This document shows, one piece after another, positions 1 through 32,943 of a stretch of DNA of 64,000 bases (the first letter of the stretch is position 1; the number at the start of each line of letters is the position of its first letter). The notes under the pieces were generated by a model. It was given only the letters and a program-made list of their open reading frames with translations. It was not told where the DNA came from and searched no databases. The stretch spans positions 83,625,599 to 83,689,598 of the forward strand of contig NC_073306.1 in assembly GCF_027595985.1 (NCBI RefSeq), written 5' to 3'. Made by a program: the position numbers and the translations under genes. Origin of the DNA: Sorex araneus (lineage: Eukaryota; Chordata; Mammalia; Eulipotyphla; Soricidae).

Positions 1-97
1 GCTTGGGGGATCATATTGGATACTGGGAGTCATCGAACTTGGGTCAGCAGCATGCAAGGCAAATGCCCTACCTGCTGTACTATTACTCCGGCCCCTG
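1..97 (-). mobile_element. Shrew-type tRNA-headed SINE, cut by the window start
   Basis: Antisense head end (CTGTACTATTACTCCGGCCCC). The rest of the element lies before position 1. Confidence 0.75.
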
Positions 98-114
98 TGG
101 ATGTTTTTTCATTT

Positions 115-285
115 TATTTTCGGGCTATACCCAGAGGTGCAGAGGGCTGACTCCTGTCACGACAGTCAGGAATTACTCCTGGCAGGGCTCAGGGAAATAT
201 ATGGGGTGCCAGGGATCAAAGTCGAGTTGGCCACATGCAAGGCAAACACCCTTGCCACCGTCCTATCACTCTGGCCACACAAACA
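115..285 (-). mobile_element. Shrew-type SINE, diverged
   Basis: Antisense body and head; the CTGGCAGGGCTCAGGG and ATGCAAGGCAAACACCCT blocks are recognisable. Confidence 0.7.
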
Positions 286-537
286 ACGGATGTGACTCTC
301 CTTGACAGAGCCTGGACTTAACCACCAGAAGGATGATCCACGAGGGGCCCCTGACCTGGAGAATCAGCAAGGACAAGACCTTGGGTGTGTGCCCAGGGGC
401 ATTTATGGGGGTGGCGGTGCTCTGGCTCTGCCCTCTGGACTCCAGGAAGGGGTGGGGTGGGAACAAGGACTGGGGTCCATCAGATTCGGGGCTCCCATGG
501 GTGTAGGAAGGTGCACTCAGCGCCCGCCCGCCCGCAG

Positions 538-705
538 ACCTCCACGTGCTGCTGCTGGAGGACCTCCTGGTGCTGCTGCAGAAGCAGGACGAGAAGCTGC
601 TGCTCAAGTGCCACGGCAAGAGCGCCGCGGGCGCCGCCGACAGCAAGCAGACCTTCAGCCCGGTGCTCAAGCTCAACGCCGTGCTCATCCGCTCCGTGGC
701 CACAG
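538..705 (+). CDS. ARHGEF11: ARHGEF11 exon, PH domain strands
   Basis: Acceptor AG at 536-537 and donor GT at 706-707. It enters with two bases of a split Asp codon and leaves with one base of the next split Asp codon; 55 full codons. It encodes LLLEDLLVLLQKQDEK and TFSPVLKLN. Confidence 0.94.
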
Positions 706-3700
706 GTGGGCCACGGGCTCTGCCGTGGAGAGAGGCGGCCGGGCCGGGCCAGGTGGGGGCAGTAGGCAAGCGGGTGGGGTGTCCGGACAGTGAGAGGCCG
801 CCTGGGGCTGGGGCTGGAGAGCCGGGTGTACGGGACAGGGCTCTGCGGTGGCCCGGCCACATCCTCCGGGCTCCCGCCTCATCTGTACAGGGGTGATGCC
901 CACCTGCCTCCTGGGGAGTCCCAGAGGGTGAGGGGCCTGGAAGCTGTCAGACTCCCAGGTGCCCTGCGTACACTGCACTCAGCTGTGAGAGAAGGGGGGA
1001 GGGCGGCGGGGGGTTACGCAGGGGGCCAGAGCCTCGGCCTCCCAGAACAGAGCCCCCCGCCCCCCTTTCCCTACAGACAAGCGGGCCTTCTTCATCATCT
1101 GCACCTCCGAGTTGGGGCCCCCGCAGATCTATGAGCTGGTGGCTCTGACGTCGTCAGACAAGAACACGTGAGGATTGAGCAAGGGTCACGTTACTGCTAG
1201 GCCCAGGGACACGGGGCGGTGGTGGCAGAAAGGGAGCCAGGGCGGACAGTGCTGTCAGGTTTGTCCCCAGGCATCTGCTGCTTTGTCACTGCGGTGCTCC
1301 CTCCCCTTCCCCACCTGAGTGTAAAGGGTGCATCTCAGGGCCCCAGACAGGAGTGGGCAGAAACCTGGGTGTCGCCCACACGCCTCGCCCCCCCCCCTCA
1401 GAAACGTGCCTTCTCTCAGATCCTTGCCTCCCCGACCTTGGCCCCAGCTCACTGTGCACGGTCCCTTCTCCAGGAGCAGGACTATTGGTAGATGCAGTGT
1501 GGGGAGAGCCCCCTCTGGGAGAGAGATCTTGAGAACAAACATAAGAATGCTTTCCTTTCTGTTCCTGGGCAGTGCCCAGGGAAGACTCCTAGCTCTGTGC
1601 TCAGGGTGGAACTCTCTTGTTCCAGAGAACATAACCAGGGTGACTGCATGCAAGGCAAGCGCCTTCTTCGCTCTGCCACTTCTCTGCCACTCAAGTGGCC
1701 CTGACCCCATAACTAGATGCTTAGAGCCCACAGCAGGTTGGGGAGCTGCAGGTGGCAGACCCCAAGGAGCAGCCCCTCAGGGCAGAACCCACTAGAACAG
1801 AGGAGAAAACTGCGGGGCCCGGGGTCGGCAGTGGCCAGGCACTGGGCCACGGTCTCATTTCCATCCTGGGTGCTCTCTGTCCTCCGGGCAACAGGTGGAT
1901 GGAGCTCCTGGAGGAGGCCGTGCGGCAGGCCACCCGGCACCCCGCAGCCACCCCCGCGCCAGCCCACCCCGCAGCCCCCAGCGCCCAGGAGCCCGCCCGC
2001 CAGAGCCCCACGGCCAGCAGGTACGCCTCCCCTCGGGCTCTCGGCTGCACTCCTTCCCGACACCTCCCTCCCCCACTGCTTTCCCGCCCCACCCCACTCC
2101 TTTGGGGAGGTGTGGGGACCAGTGGGAGCGGGGCCGGCACCCCCTCCTCTCTAGCCCGCTGGCCACTCCAGGCCCATCACGTGTTTGCCTTGGAACTTCT
2201 TCAGCGACTGGAACCTGGAGGAGAGCAGAGGGGGGCTGGGTGGGTGCCAGACTCTCACTGCGGGGGGCTTCTGCCTTCCAGCAGGGTGGGGCTGGATGAC
2301 TCTGATGCCGACATGGATGTGTTCCCCCGGGAGCCGGAGCCAGAGCCAGAGCCCGAGGGGCTGCCTGCAGGTGCCTTCCTGGGCCGTCCAGGCATCGGCG
2401 GCACAGGTAAGGGGCGACAGGAGCAGTCCACCTGGGCCCAGGGAAGGAGGTGGGGTGGGAGCGAGGGGGAGTGACATGAGGAAGGCAGGCCTGGGAGGGG
2501 GGCCAGCGGCCGAGTTCAGACCGAGGTCAGGAGTGGGCTGTGAAGACACAGGGCGGGGCAGGTCAAGGAGAGCTGCCCACACACAGGAGCAGCTCCCGGG
2601 TGACCGGGCTGGGCTTGTCGCGCCCGTCAGATCTGCACTGAGGTTTCTGGTGCCTTGTATTCTCTCAGGGGCCCCCGATAGGGGACCTAGGCGCGAGGCC
2701 TGTACTCTGCCCGGCCCTGGCCCTGGCTGAGAATGTGCAGGGCAACGTCAGGGCTCGGGTTTGGGGGGAACCTCCTTGGCTGGGGTCCCACGCTCCAAGG
2801 CTGCACCCTCCCAGCAGGCCACTGCACTCTGCGCCCCCCAGCCCCCCCCACCCCTGCCGCCCCGGCCACTTCCCACAGCTCCTCTCACCTTCCATCTGCT
2901 GCTCCTCACGTCTGTCTCTGCCTTCCAGGGGCCCTTGTCCACTTACTCACAGCCCGGGAGCCGGGGCAGCCCTGAAGCTGGGGCGCAGCAGACATATTGG
3001 CGGGGGTGGATGGGTGGTCGCAGCCGAGTCCAGAGCTGGCGCTGCCTGCGGCCCCCACTTCCCCGCCTGATGATGCTGGCTCTGCTCCATGCCAGGTACC
3101 GGGCCCCAGCCGAGGCTCCGAGGGACACATGCCACGCTGCGGGAGGCCGCCGAGCAGGGCGGCTCGGTGCCGGCCGAGGAGCTGGCGGTGCTGCCGCAGC
3201 CTCCCGGGCCCGTTTCTGGAGAGAACAGAGGCGGCAGGACCCGGGAGCCCCTCCTCCTGCCCCTCCAGGACTCACTGCTCCTGGGAGGCCTGGCCGAGGC
3301 GGCCCTGGAGGATGGTGAGTGCCCGGGTGCCCCCACAGTGGGGGTCGTACAGCTCACACGGGCACGGGGCAGAGAGGGCAGACCCCCACTGTGGGCTGGG
3401 ACAGAGGCCGTGCCCTGCCAGCCCCCCATCGCGCTTTCTCCTCTGCAGTGGAGAACCTGCGGCACCTCGTCCTCTGCAGCCTGCTGCCCGGTGCCCCCCT
3501 GGAGCCCCAGGCTGCCGGGGAGCCTGAGGATGACCTGACACCCACACCCTCTGTCGTCAGCGTCACCTCCCACCCCTGGGACCCCGGCTCTCCGGGGCCA
3601 GCGCCCTCAGAGGCCAAAGGGGACACCCCCCAGCTCCCAGACCCAGAGCAGGAGGCTGCCCCAGTGGGCTGTTCGCTGGCACGCCTGCCCCCAAGGACCA

Positions 3701-5819
3701 GACACTCAGGGATCTGGGAATCTCCCGAGCTGGACAGGAAGTCGGAGGAAGAGGCGACAGGAAGCTACAAAGTTGTGAGAAAAGGTAAATTGCAGCCATG
3801 TGCACTGGGAGACGGTGTCCTGCAAACACCATGTCCCATCTTGGGAACAGCGAGGGGCACCGGCACTGACCCGGCCTGGTCCGGGAGCCAGCCCAGAACT
3901 GGGTCATCTTGGCTCTGTTCTGCACTTCGGGGCCGCAGCCCTCTGCCGGGCCCAGTCAGCCAGTCAAGTTTCTGCCAGGTCCACTGATGACCAGGCCCAG
4001 GAGGGGTGGAAGGAGGCGGGGAAGCGCCTGGAGGGGAGAGTGGGTGAGCCAGGTGGGCGGTACCCCAGCGTCTGGAAGACTGTGTCTGGCCTCCAGGCAG
4101 GACAGGCCCCCGGGGCCGGGCCGGGGACCCAGGACAGTCTGGTCCGCGCGGGCAGGCGCCTGGTGCTGAGTCTGGCGGGCAGGCCTCGCTCGGGGTTTCT
4201 GGGCCGTCCCCTTCCTTCTCTCTCCTTCGGTGAATGGTCCTGCCGCAGACGGGCACGGCGTGCGCTCGGTGCTCACGTGGTTCTTCCCTTTCTCTCTCTC
4301 CTCCCGTCCCTGCTGCCTCTCCTTCCTCTACCCTCCCTCTCTGCCTTTGCGTCTCTGCTGTCCTGTGGTGGTGGTGTCGGTGCAGCTGAGGTGGCAGGCA
4401 GTGAGACTGTCCCTGCGCCACCCGAGAGGGGCCCGCCAGGGTCTGAGCCACCCGAAGTAGAAGGCGGAGCGAAGGCTGCGGGTAATGAACTTCTCCTGGG
4501 AGCCAGAGCAGGCTGGGCTGCAGCTGGGCCCCGGGCCGGACCCGCCTGCACACGCCCGCCCTCCGCCAGGCAGGATGTGGGCCCCAGGGGACCCATGTGA
4601 CGGGCAGGCCCAGTGTCCTTGGTGACCCAAGTCGCCACTTCTCCCCAACCCGCCACTGCGGCATCACCGGACAGTGTGCTCACCTGGCTCCTCCACCGAG
4701 GGCCCTCGGGGCTCCCTGTGCGCCCCACCCTGCCCCGCATGCTGCCCCCAGCTCTCCCCCCTCCCAGAGAGTGGCCATCTCTCTGGGGTAGTGGCCAGTG
4801 GCTGTGGGCCGCCGTGGAGGTCGTCAGCCAAGCTCGAGGGGGCCCTTGGGAGGTCTGCGTCGGGCCCGCTGCTCAGCATGGGGCTGGCACGGGGAGACGC
4901 TCTGGCACTGGTGTGCGCCCGCTGACCTCCTCCTTCCCCACGGCGACAGGGAACTGTTTCTATGTCAGCATGCCAGCAGGACCCCTGGACTCCAGCACTG
5001 ACCCCACAGGGAGCCCCTCCCAGCCCGGCAGCCTCCCCGCCTGGCAGCCTCCGCGCCCACCACAGCAGCAGGGCACCCCCGGGGCCCAGCGCCGCCCCAG
5101 CCACTGTCCCCCCAGCCTGGCGCTCCGGGACGTGGGCCACATCTTCAGCACCATCGAGCAGCTCACGCTCAAACTGCACAGGCTCAAGGTGAGGCGCTCG
5201 GGGCTGCCCAGGCCTGGGGTCTTCCCCGGAGCCAGCGCTGAGACGGGCGGGGGCTGACGTCTGCCTGCACGCACCCTCGCAGGACATGGAGCTGGCCCAC
5301 AGGGAGCTGCTCGAGTCCCTCGGGGGCGAGTCGTCGGGTGGCACCACGCCCGTGGGCAGCTTCCACCCGGAGGCCACTCGCTGGACGCTCAGCTCCCTGT
5401 CACCTCCAGCCAAGGAGCCCCCCGCTGCCGGCTTCGGAGACAGCCAGGAACTGGGGCCATACCCCGAGCACGGTAAGTGACACCCAGGGGAATAAGGGCG
5501 CCGGGGGCGGGGGGAGAGACAGACCCCGGGAGTAGTAGACTGGACCCCCTGTCCTTGGGTTGTGGAAGCAATGGCGCACACATCTCCTGAGACCGTCCCT
5601 ACTGGCCAGCTTGGAGCAGGCACGGGGCAGCCCCAGCTGGTGGTCTGTCCACCGACTCGGCCGGAGGGAGCCGTGACAGATGAGCCTGGGGGGCTTCCTC
5701 AGAGCGAGGGTCCCCTCAGGCCAACGCTTCACCATCCCCCCCCCACATGCTTCACAGATACCGACACCTCCCTGGAGGAAAGCACGGCAGACACAGCCAC
5801 CGGTGCCCTGGGACTGTAG
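538..5819 (+). CDS. ARHGEF11: ARHGEF11 (PDZ-RhoGEF), C-terminal ten coding exons, 5' truncated by the window
   Basis: RhoA-specific guanine nucleotide exchange factor that couples G-alpha-12/13 receptors and plexin-B to RhoA and actin. Coding exons join in one frame: 538-705, 1077-1167, 1895-2020, 2285-2406, 3096-3314, 3449-3784, 4386-4481, 4950-5188, 5283-5472, 5758-5819. The first two exons and the start of the third encode the second half of the PH domain (LLLEDLLVLLQKQDEK, TFSPVLKLNAVLIRS, SSDKNTWMELLEEAV). An acidic, proline-rich, poorly ordered tail follows. Near the end is a helical segment (LRDVGHIFSTIEQLTLKL) of the kind used for oligomerisation in this family. About 549 residues are visible; the PDZ, RGS-like and DH exons lie upstream of position 1. 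The protein matches human ARHGEF11 as I remember it over the whole tail. The gene converges on LRRC71. Confidence 0.95.
1077..1167 (+). CDS. ARHGEF11: ARHGEF11 exon, PH domain
   Basis: Acceptor CTACAG and donor GTGAGG. It encodes KRAFFIICTSELGPPQIYEL, the last PH strands. Confidence 0.94.
1895..2020 (+). CDS. ARHGEF11: ARHGEF11 exon, PH C-terminal helix and linker
   Basis: It encodes WMELLEEAVRQATRHP (the PH C-terminal helix) followed by an Ala/Pro-rich linker. Donor GTACGC. Confidence 0.93.
2285..2406 (+). CDS. ARHGEF11: ARHGEF11 exon with tandem CAGCAG acceptor and Glu-Pro repeat
   Basis: It encodes VGLDDSDADMDVFPR, then four Glu-Pro dipeptides, then GLPAG. The donor is GTAAGG. A second in-frame acceptor three bases upstream would start the exon at 2282 and add one Ser. 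Confidence 0.9.
3096..3314 (+). CDS. ARHGEF11: ARHGEF11 exon, disordered tail
   Basis: 72 full codons. It carries GENRGGRTREP and GLAEAALED, which align with GENRGIRTRNP and GLADSALED remembered from human. Donor GTGAGT. Confidence 0.9.
3449..3784 (+). CDS. ARHGEF11: ARHGEF11 exon, longest exon in the window
   Basis: 336 nt. It encodes ENLRHLVLCSLLPG, EPEDDLTPTPSVVSVTSHPW and SGIWESPELDRK, which are nearly identical to human ARHGEF11 as recalled. Donor GTAAAT. Confidence 0.94.
4386..4481 (+). CDS. ARHGEF11: ARHGEF11 exon, tail
   Basis: It encodes AEVAGSETVPAPPERG and EPPEVEGGAKAAG. Acceptor GGTGCAG; donor GTAATG. Confidence 0.9.
4950..5188 (+). CDS. ARHGEF11: ARHGEF11 exon, C-terminal helical region
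   Basis: It begins NCFYVSMPAGP and ends in the amphipathic segment LRDVGHIFSTIEQLTLKL followed by HRLK, in the C-terminal oligomerisation region. Donor GTGAGG. Confidence 0.94.
5283..5472 (+). CDS. ARHGEF11: ARHGEF11 penultimate exon
   Basis: It encodes DMELAHRELLESLGGESSGG and TTPVGSFHPEATRW, strongly conserved with human as recalled. Donor GTAAGT. Confidence 0.94.
5758..5819 (+). CDS. ARHGEF11: ARHGEF11 last coding exon
   Basis: It encodes DTDTSLEESTADTATGALGL and then TAG at 5817-5819. Acceptor TTCACAG. Confidence 0.92.
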
Positions 5820-6615
5820 CTGCTGGGACCACCAGATCAGTCCTCCACGTCCCCAGCGCTCTGCGGCTTGTCCCGAAGCAGGGCACAGGCCGGGGTGCCC
5901 CGGGCCCCTCCGCGTGGTCGAGGCAGTGGGCAGGACCCAGGGAGTCCCCGCATGTTGCTTGATCTGCTCAGATCGGAGTTGAGTGTCCGTGCCCCCCGGT
6001 CCCCTAAGCATGCCCTCTGTGTCCACATGTCCGCCCTCAGCCCTGCGGGAAGAGGTGGCGTCCGTGTCAATGCACTTTCTCCCGGCCTCCTCCCGCCCGG
6101 GACCCTCGGAGAGGGGGGCTGCCTCACCTCGCCTGTCACTCGGGTTCCCTATCCGTATGGACGCGTCATCCGTGCATCCTTTGCTGTTGTAAATAACCTG
6201 GACCTTTTCGGCTTCTGTGCCTGAGTACTTGGAAGCAGTGACAGAAGGGACCTGCTTGCACCTCCTAGTGACCAGCCCTGGCCCGACCCCGAGGGTGGGG
6301 GGTAAGGAAGGCCTCTGACTTCCCACCTACTGGGCCCACGAGCCCCGCCTCTGCAGCTTGGTGCTGACCCTCTGGCCCTCCTGCCTGGGGCCACTCGTCA
6401 CCCCCACACCCCCCTCCCCACCTCCCCACAGAAAACCAGTGTCTCGAATGGTACGGAGCTGAAGACTGGGCCCCAGAGCAGGGCGGGGGGCGCTCATGCT
6501 GGAGGCCTAGAACTAACCCAGGACCATCCCCAGGGGCGGCAGCCACCCTGGCCCCAGGTTCCATGCCCACACCTCCCCCCACTGACTAATAAAATATACA
6601 CACTGTGCTAGGTGT
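5820..6615 (+). other. ARHGEF11: ARHGEF11 3' UTR
   Basis: Non-coding sequence between the TAG stop and the AATAAA signal. It ends in an AU-rich stretch. No open frame here has recognisable homology. The exact cleavage site was not determined. Confidence 0.75.
6588..6593 (+). terminator. ARHGEF11: Poly(A) signal AATAAA for ARHGEF11
   Basis: Canonical hexamer about 770 bases after the stop. A GT-rich stretch near 6769-6782 could serve as a downstream element if cleavage occurs further 3'. Confidence 0.7.
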
Positions 6616-6660
6616 ATATATACATATATATATATAAATATATATAATATATAAAATATA
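6613..6660. repeat. (TA)n-rich tract
   Basis: AT-only run just after the ARHGEF11 poly(A) signal. Confidence 0.8.
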
Positions 6661-6837
6661 GATATGGAAATGACTGTTTTGCTGTTAAAATAATGTATAC
6701 TCTTTTATTTTCTTCCTTTCATGGTTAAAATTTTTTTTTTAAGAAAAGTTAAATATTCTTCAATTGTGCTCGTGTGTGTGCTTTCTTGGTTCGGGAAGTA
6801 GGATCCCAGGCCCGTAGTTGTGTAAACTCAGTGCGCA

Positions 6838-6844
<7 letters not shown>

Positions 6845-6888
<44 letters not shown>
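6845..6888. repeat. (CA)n microsatellite
   Basis: About 22 uninterrupted CA units between the two convergent genes. Confidence 0.95.
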
Positions 6889-6891
<3 letters not shown>

Positions 6892-6961
6892 TACGTTTCT
6901 CCAGAGTCCCAGAGTCCCCATGCAACCTTGAAGCTGCCTTCGGGAGCTTCAGGACTTTTTG

Positions 6962-7130
6962 GAGGGGTCAGGGGGCGCTTTGGGCCACACCCAACAGTGC
7001 TTAGAACCTATGGCTGTGCACTCAAAAACCACTCCTGGCAGTGCTCAGGGGACCATCTGGAAGACCAGAGGTCAGCTGTGTGCAAGGCCAGCATACCGCC
7101 ACAGTACTGTCACTCTGATCCCAGAGCTTC
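6962..7130 (-). mobile_element. Shrew-type SINE, diverged
   Basis: Antisense copy with GGGCCACACCCAACAGTGCT and a CTGGCAGTGCTCAGGGGACC body block. Confidence 0.75.
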
Positions 7131-7519
7131 AAGACTTAAAAGGCAAAAACTATGAATGGGCTCAGTCACTGCACCCTCGGGCTCTGACCTTCCCCCAAGG
7201 CACAGGGCAAACACCATGTGTCCCCGGAGTGGTCACCCAGTCCACTCCCTCCCCTACCGGGACCCAGCACTCAGGGGCCCCCGCGGCTCAGCGCTGGGCA
7301 GATGTCCAAGTTCCCACCGAGCAAGTGGTCACAGCAGCTCAGGACCCCAGCCACCACCGCGGTGCCTGGAATGTACAAACATGGAACTGAGTGGGCCCCC
7401 TGGAGGCCCAGCAGAGGCCAGGAGGGACCCAGGAGAGCAGGTGTCCTCTGTGGGCCAGTCTCACCTGCCCAGACATGAAGGGTACCCCCAAAGTCAACAC
7501 TGTGCTCCCCACACCGCAG

Positions 7520-7525
7520 TTTATT
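7520..7525 (-). terminator. LRRC71: Candidate poly(A) signal AATAAA for LRRC71
   Basis: TTTATT on the plus strand, about 640 bases past the LRRC71 stop. It would leave roughly 0.9 kb between the two convergent poly(A) signals. It is the first canonical hexamer I see in that direction, but a nearer variant signal cannot be excluded. Confidence 0.45.
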
Positions 7526-8161
7526 TCTGCAGAAGCAGCATTAAAGAGTGAGGTGTGGGATTGCAGCTCCCCACTCCTGGCCACTGACGTGTCAATAGTG
7601 TGATAGGAGTCAGCGCATGGCCTTGGCAGGGAATGTGGGGAGACGGCCCCCTCAGAGTAGCCCCAGCCAGCCCTGTGTCCCTGAGGCCGAGCCCCAGCCT
7701 CCCCTCAACCTGTCAGGCGGGGAGCGGAGTGCTGGCATGAGGGAAACCCACACTCAGTCCCTCCGTGCAGCCCACCCTACCCCCTCTATTCTGCTTGTGC
7801 CTGGTGCTACCTCCCTGCAGTCTAAAGGCTACATGTCCACCCTCCCGCTGTGGCACCCCATGTCTCCTAGGTCAGCAGTCCTCAGCCTTAGAAAGCAGGA
7901 AGTAGTGCCCCCCCCGCCCCACCTGCCCCCTCTGCCAGTACTCAGAGCGGGCCCCCGAGCCTTCCCAGCAGAACCTGCACACAGGTCACCATTACCAGCC
8001 GTAGAACATGAACAGATTCAGAATCCAAATGTTCCATGTAGCTCTAAAACCAAGTTTTCAGACAATGTACAGTATTTGCCTGTTCGGGATGGTAACGCTC
8101 CCCCGTCCTCCGGCAAAGTCGTGCTCTGTGGCCAGAATCATGCGTGGCGCCTCCTGGGGGT

Positions 8162-20920
<12,759 letters not shown>

Positions 20921-21009
20921 TGGTCTCTTAGAGGCCCTGGGAACCAGGGTAACCCACTGAACAGGTCGGGTCCTGTGGCCCGCATAGCTTGGATTCAGAA
21001 GCCTCTTAT

Positions 21010-21165
21010 AATTGTTTTGCGGGCCACACCTGGCGGTGCTCAGGGCTTACTCCTGGCTCTGCTCTCTGCCTTGGCCAGCTCAGTGGATCATATGTGATGC
21101 AGGGCTCGAACCTGGGTCTGCCAGGTGCAAGGCAAGCACCCTACCTGCTGTACTATCTCTCTAGA
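21010..21165 (-). mobile_element. Shrew-type SINE
   Basis: Antisense copy, GGGCCACACCTGGCGGTGCT to CTGCTGTACTATCTCTCTAG, between LRRC71 and PEAR1. Confidence 0.8.
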
Positions 21166-21167
21166 CA

Positions 21168-21312
21168 GTTTGTTTTGGTTTGGGGAACACACCCAAAGGT
21201 TCTCAGGGCTTATGCCTGACTCCCAGTGGTAATGGGGGGCCCTATCTGGTGCCAGGGATCAATTCCAGGTCTGTGGTGCGTAAGCCTTCCCCTCTGTTCT
21301 GTCTCTCAGACC
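21168..21312 (-). mobile_element. SINE, diverged
   Basis: Antisense copy next to the previous one; GGGAACACACCCAAAGGTTC and GCCAGGGATCAATTCCAGGT. Confidence 0.62.
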
Positions 21313-21503
21313 TAGTCCACTGGTAATTTAGTGCCCTGCCCTGCACCCCCGCAGCCCACTCTTCCCGCCCCCTTCCACTCTGCCCTGATCCGCTGTACGA
21401 AGGACCATCTCTGATGGGTCCAATCTGCAGCCTTTTGTTCACCCAGCTGAGCACATAACATCTCTGGTGTCCTCACTTCACACAGCCAGTCTTTTGGGGA
21501 GCT

Positions 21504-21509
21504 TTTATT
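21504..21509 (-). terminator. PEAR1: Candidate poly(A) signal AATAAA for PEAR1
   Basis: TTTATT on the plus strand, about 830 bases past the PEAR1 stop. It is the first canonical hexamer in that direction. If used, PEAR1 transcripts end about 1 kb before the LRRC71 start codon. Confidence 0.5.
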
Positions 21510-22333
21510 GTGTGTCTGGGGGAACGAATGCACACAGGCCTGCCTCCAGGGAACTCACAGTCCGAGGTGAGGCAGACCTTCCTCAAACCATTTTGCAGTG
21601 ATCACCCCAGCACCAGAGGTGTCCCGCACCCCAAGGACCTTCTGCAGGTGCAAGCAAAGGGGGTAAGCCCCAGAAGAAAACTGAGACCTGACCGGAGTTC
21701 CCTGGGAACCAGGGAGAAAGAGCAACCAGGAGGGCCAGGTAGTCCCTTGCAGGGTGGGAGATATGGATAAACAGGGAACCTGGAGGCCAGCGACCGGGTC
21801 AGGCCAGCAGAAACTATAAAGGCCTCGGAAAGCTTTGACTCAGGCCCAGAGCAGCCATGAAGTGCAAAGACTCTCAGGCAAGCAGGGATAGGCTTGTGTT
21901 TGGTTGGAGTAACTGGTGAGGAGGTACCGAGTGAATGCAAGAAACTGATTACTGTGTTAACTGGGTTAACTGGGCTGTTGACTAACCGGCAGAAACGTGC
22001 ACATGCGTGTGCAAACACAGTCCAGCCTGAGAGAACATGAAAGATACGTAATATCTATGTTCAATATCAATCTGAAACCACTTCACCAGCGCCATTTCGC
22101 ACGGTTATCCAGCCTCCACACACAGGGCCCAAGGGGGTGGGCAGTGTGCGCTGGGGAAGGGCACACTGGCTTCCCAGTGGACCCCAGGAGTCCAGCTCCT
22201 CGCCACGAGCTTCCACAGGTGGCACTGCTGGGCTGTGTGCTGCTCTCCCGGCTCCTGGCAGGGCACCGGGCTGCGTCCCGGCGGCAGGCAGCAGAGCAAA
22301 GGTGGGCTGGCCCCCGCATGCCGCATCCCGTCC
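21510..22333 (-). other. PEAR1: Probable PEAR1 3' UTR
   Basis: Unique sequence between the PEAR1 TGA and the candidate AATAAA, with no recognisable SINE. No reading frame here resembles a known protein. Confidence 0.5.

Positions 22334-32943
<10,610 letters not shown>

Larger units (their letters stand above)
1..537 (+). other. ARHGEF11: ARHGEF11 intron, partial
   Basis: Two antisense SINE copies fill 1-97 and 115-285. The rest is intron sequence up to the acceptor at 536-537. Confidence 0.8.

Noticed and set aside
266-862. 198-codon minus-strand frame opposite ARHGEF11
   Set aside because: Antisense shadow of the PH-domain exon and its GC-rich introns; no homology recognised.
8039-8050. 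TAGCTCTAAAAC, the complement of a 12-base Cas9-type repeat start (GTTTTAGAGCTA)
   Set aside because: Single occurrence, no array and no cas genes; a chance 12-mer in the LRRC71 3' UTR.
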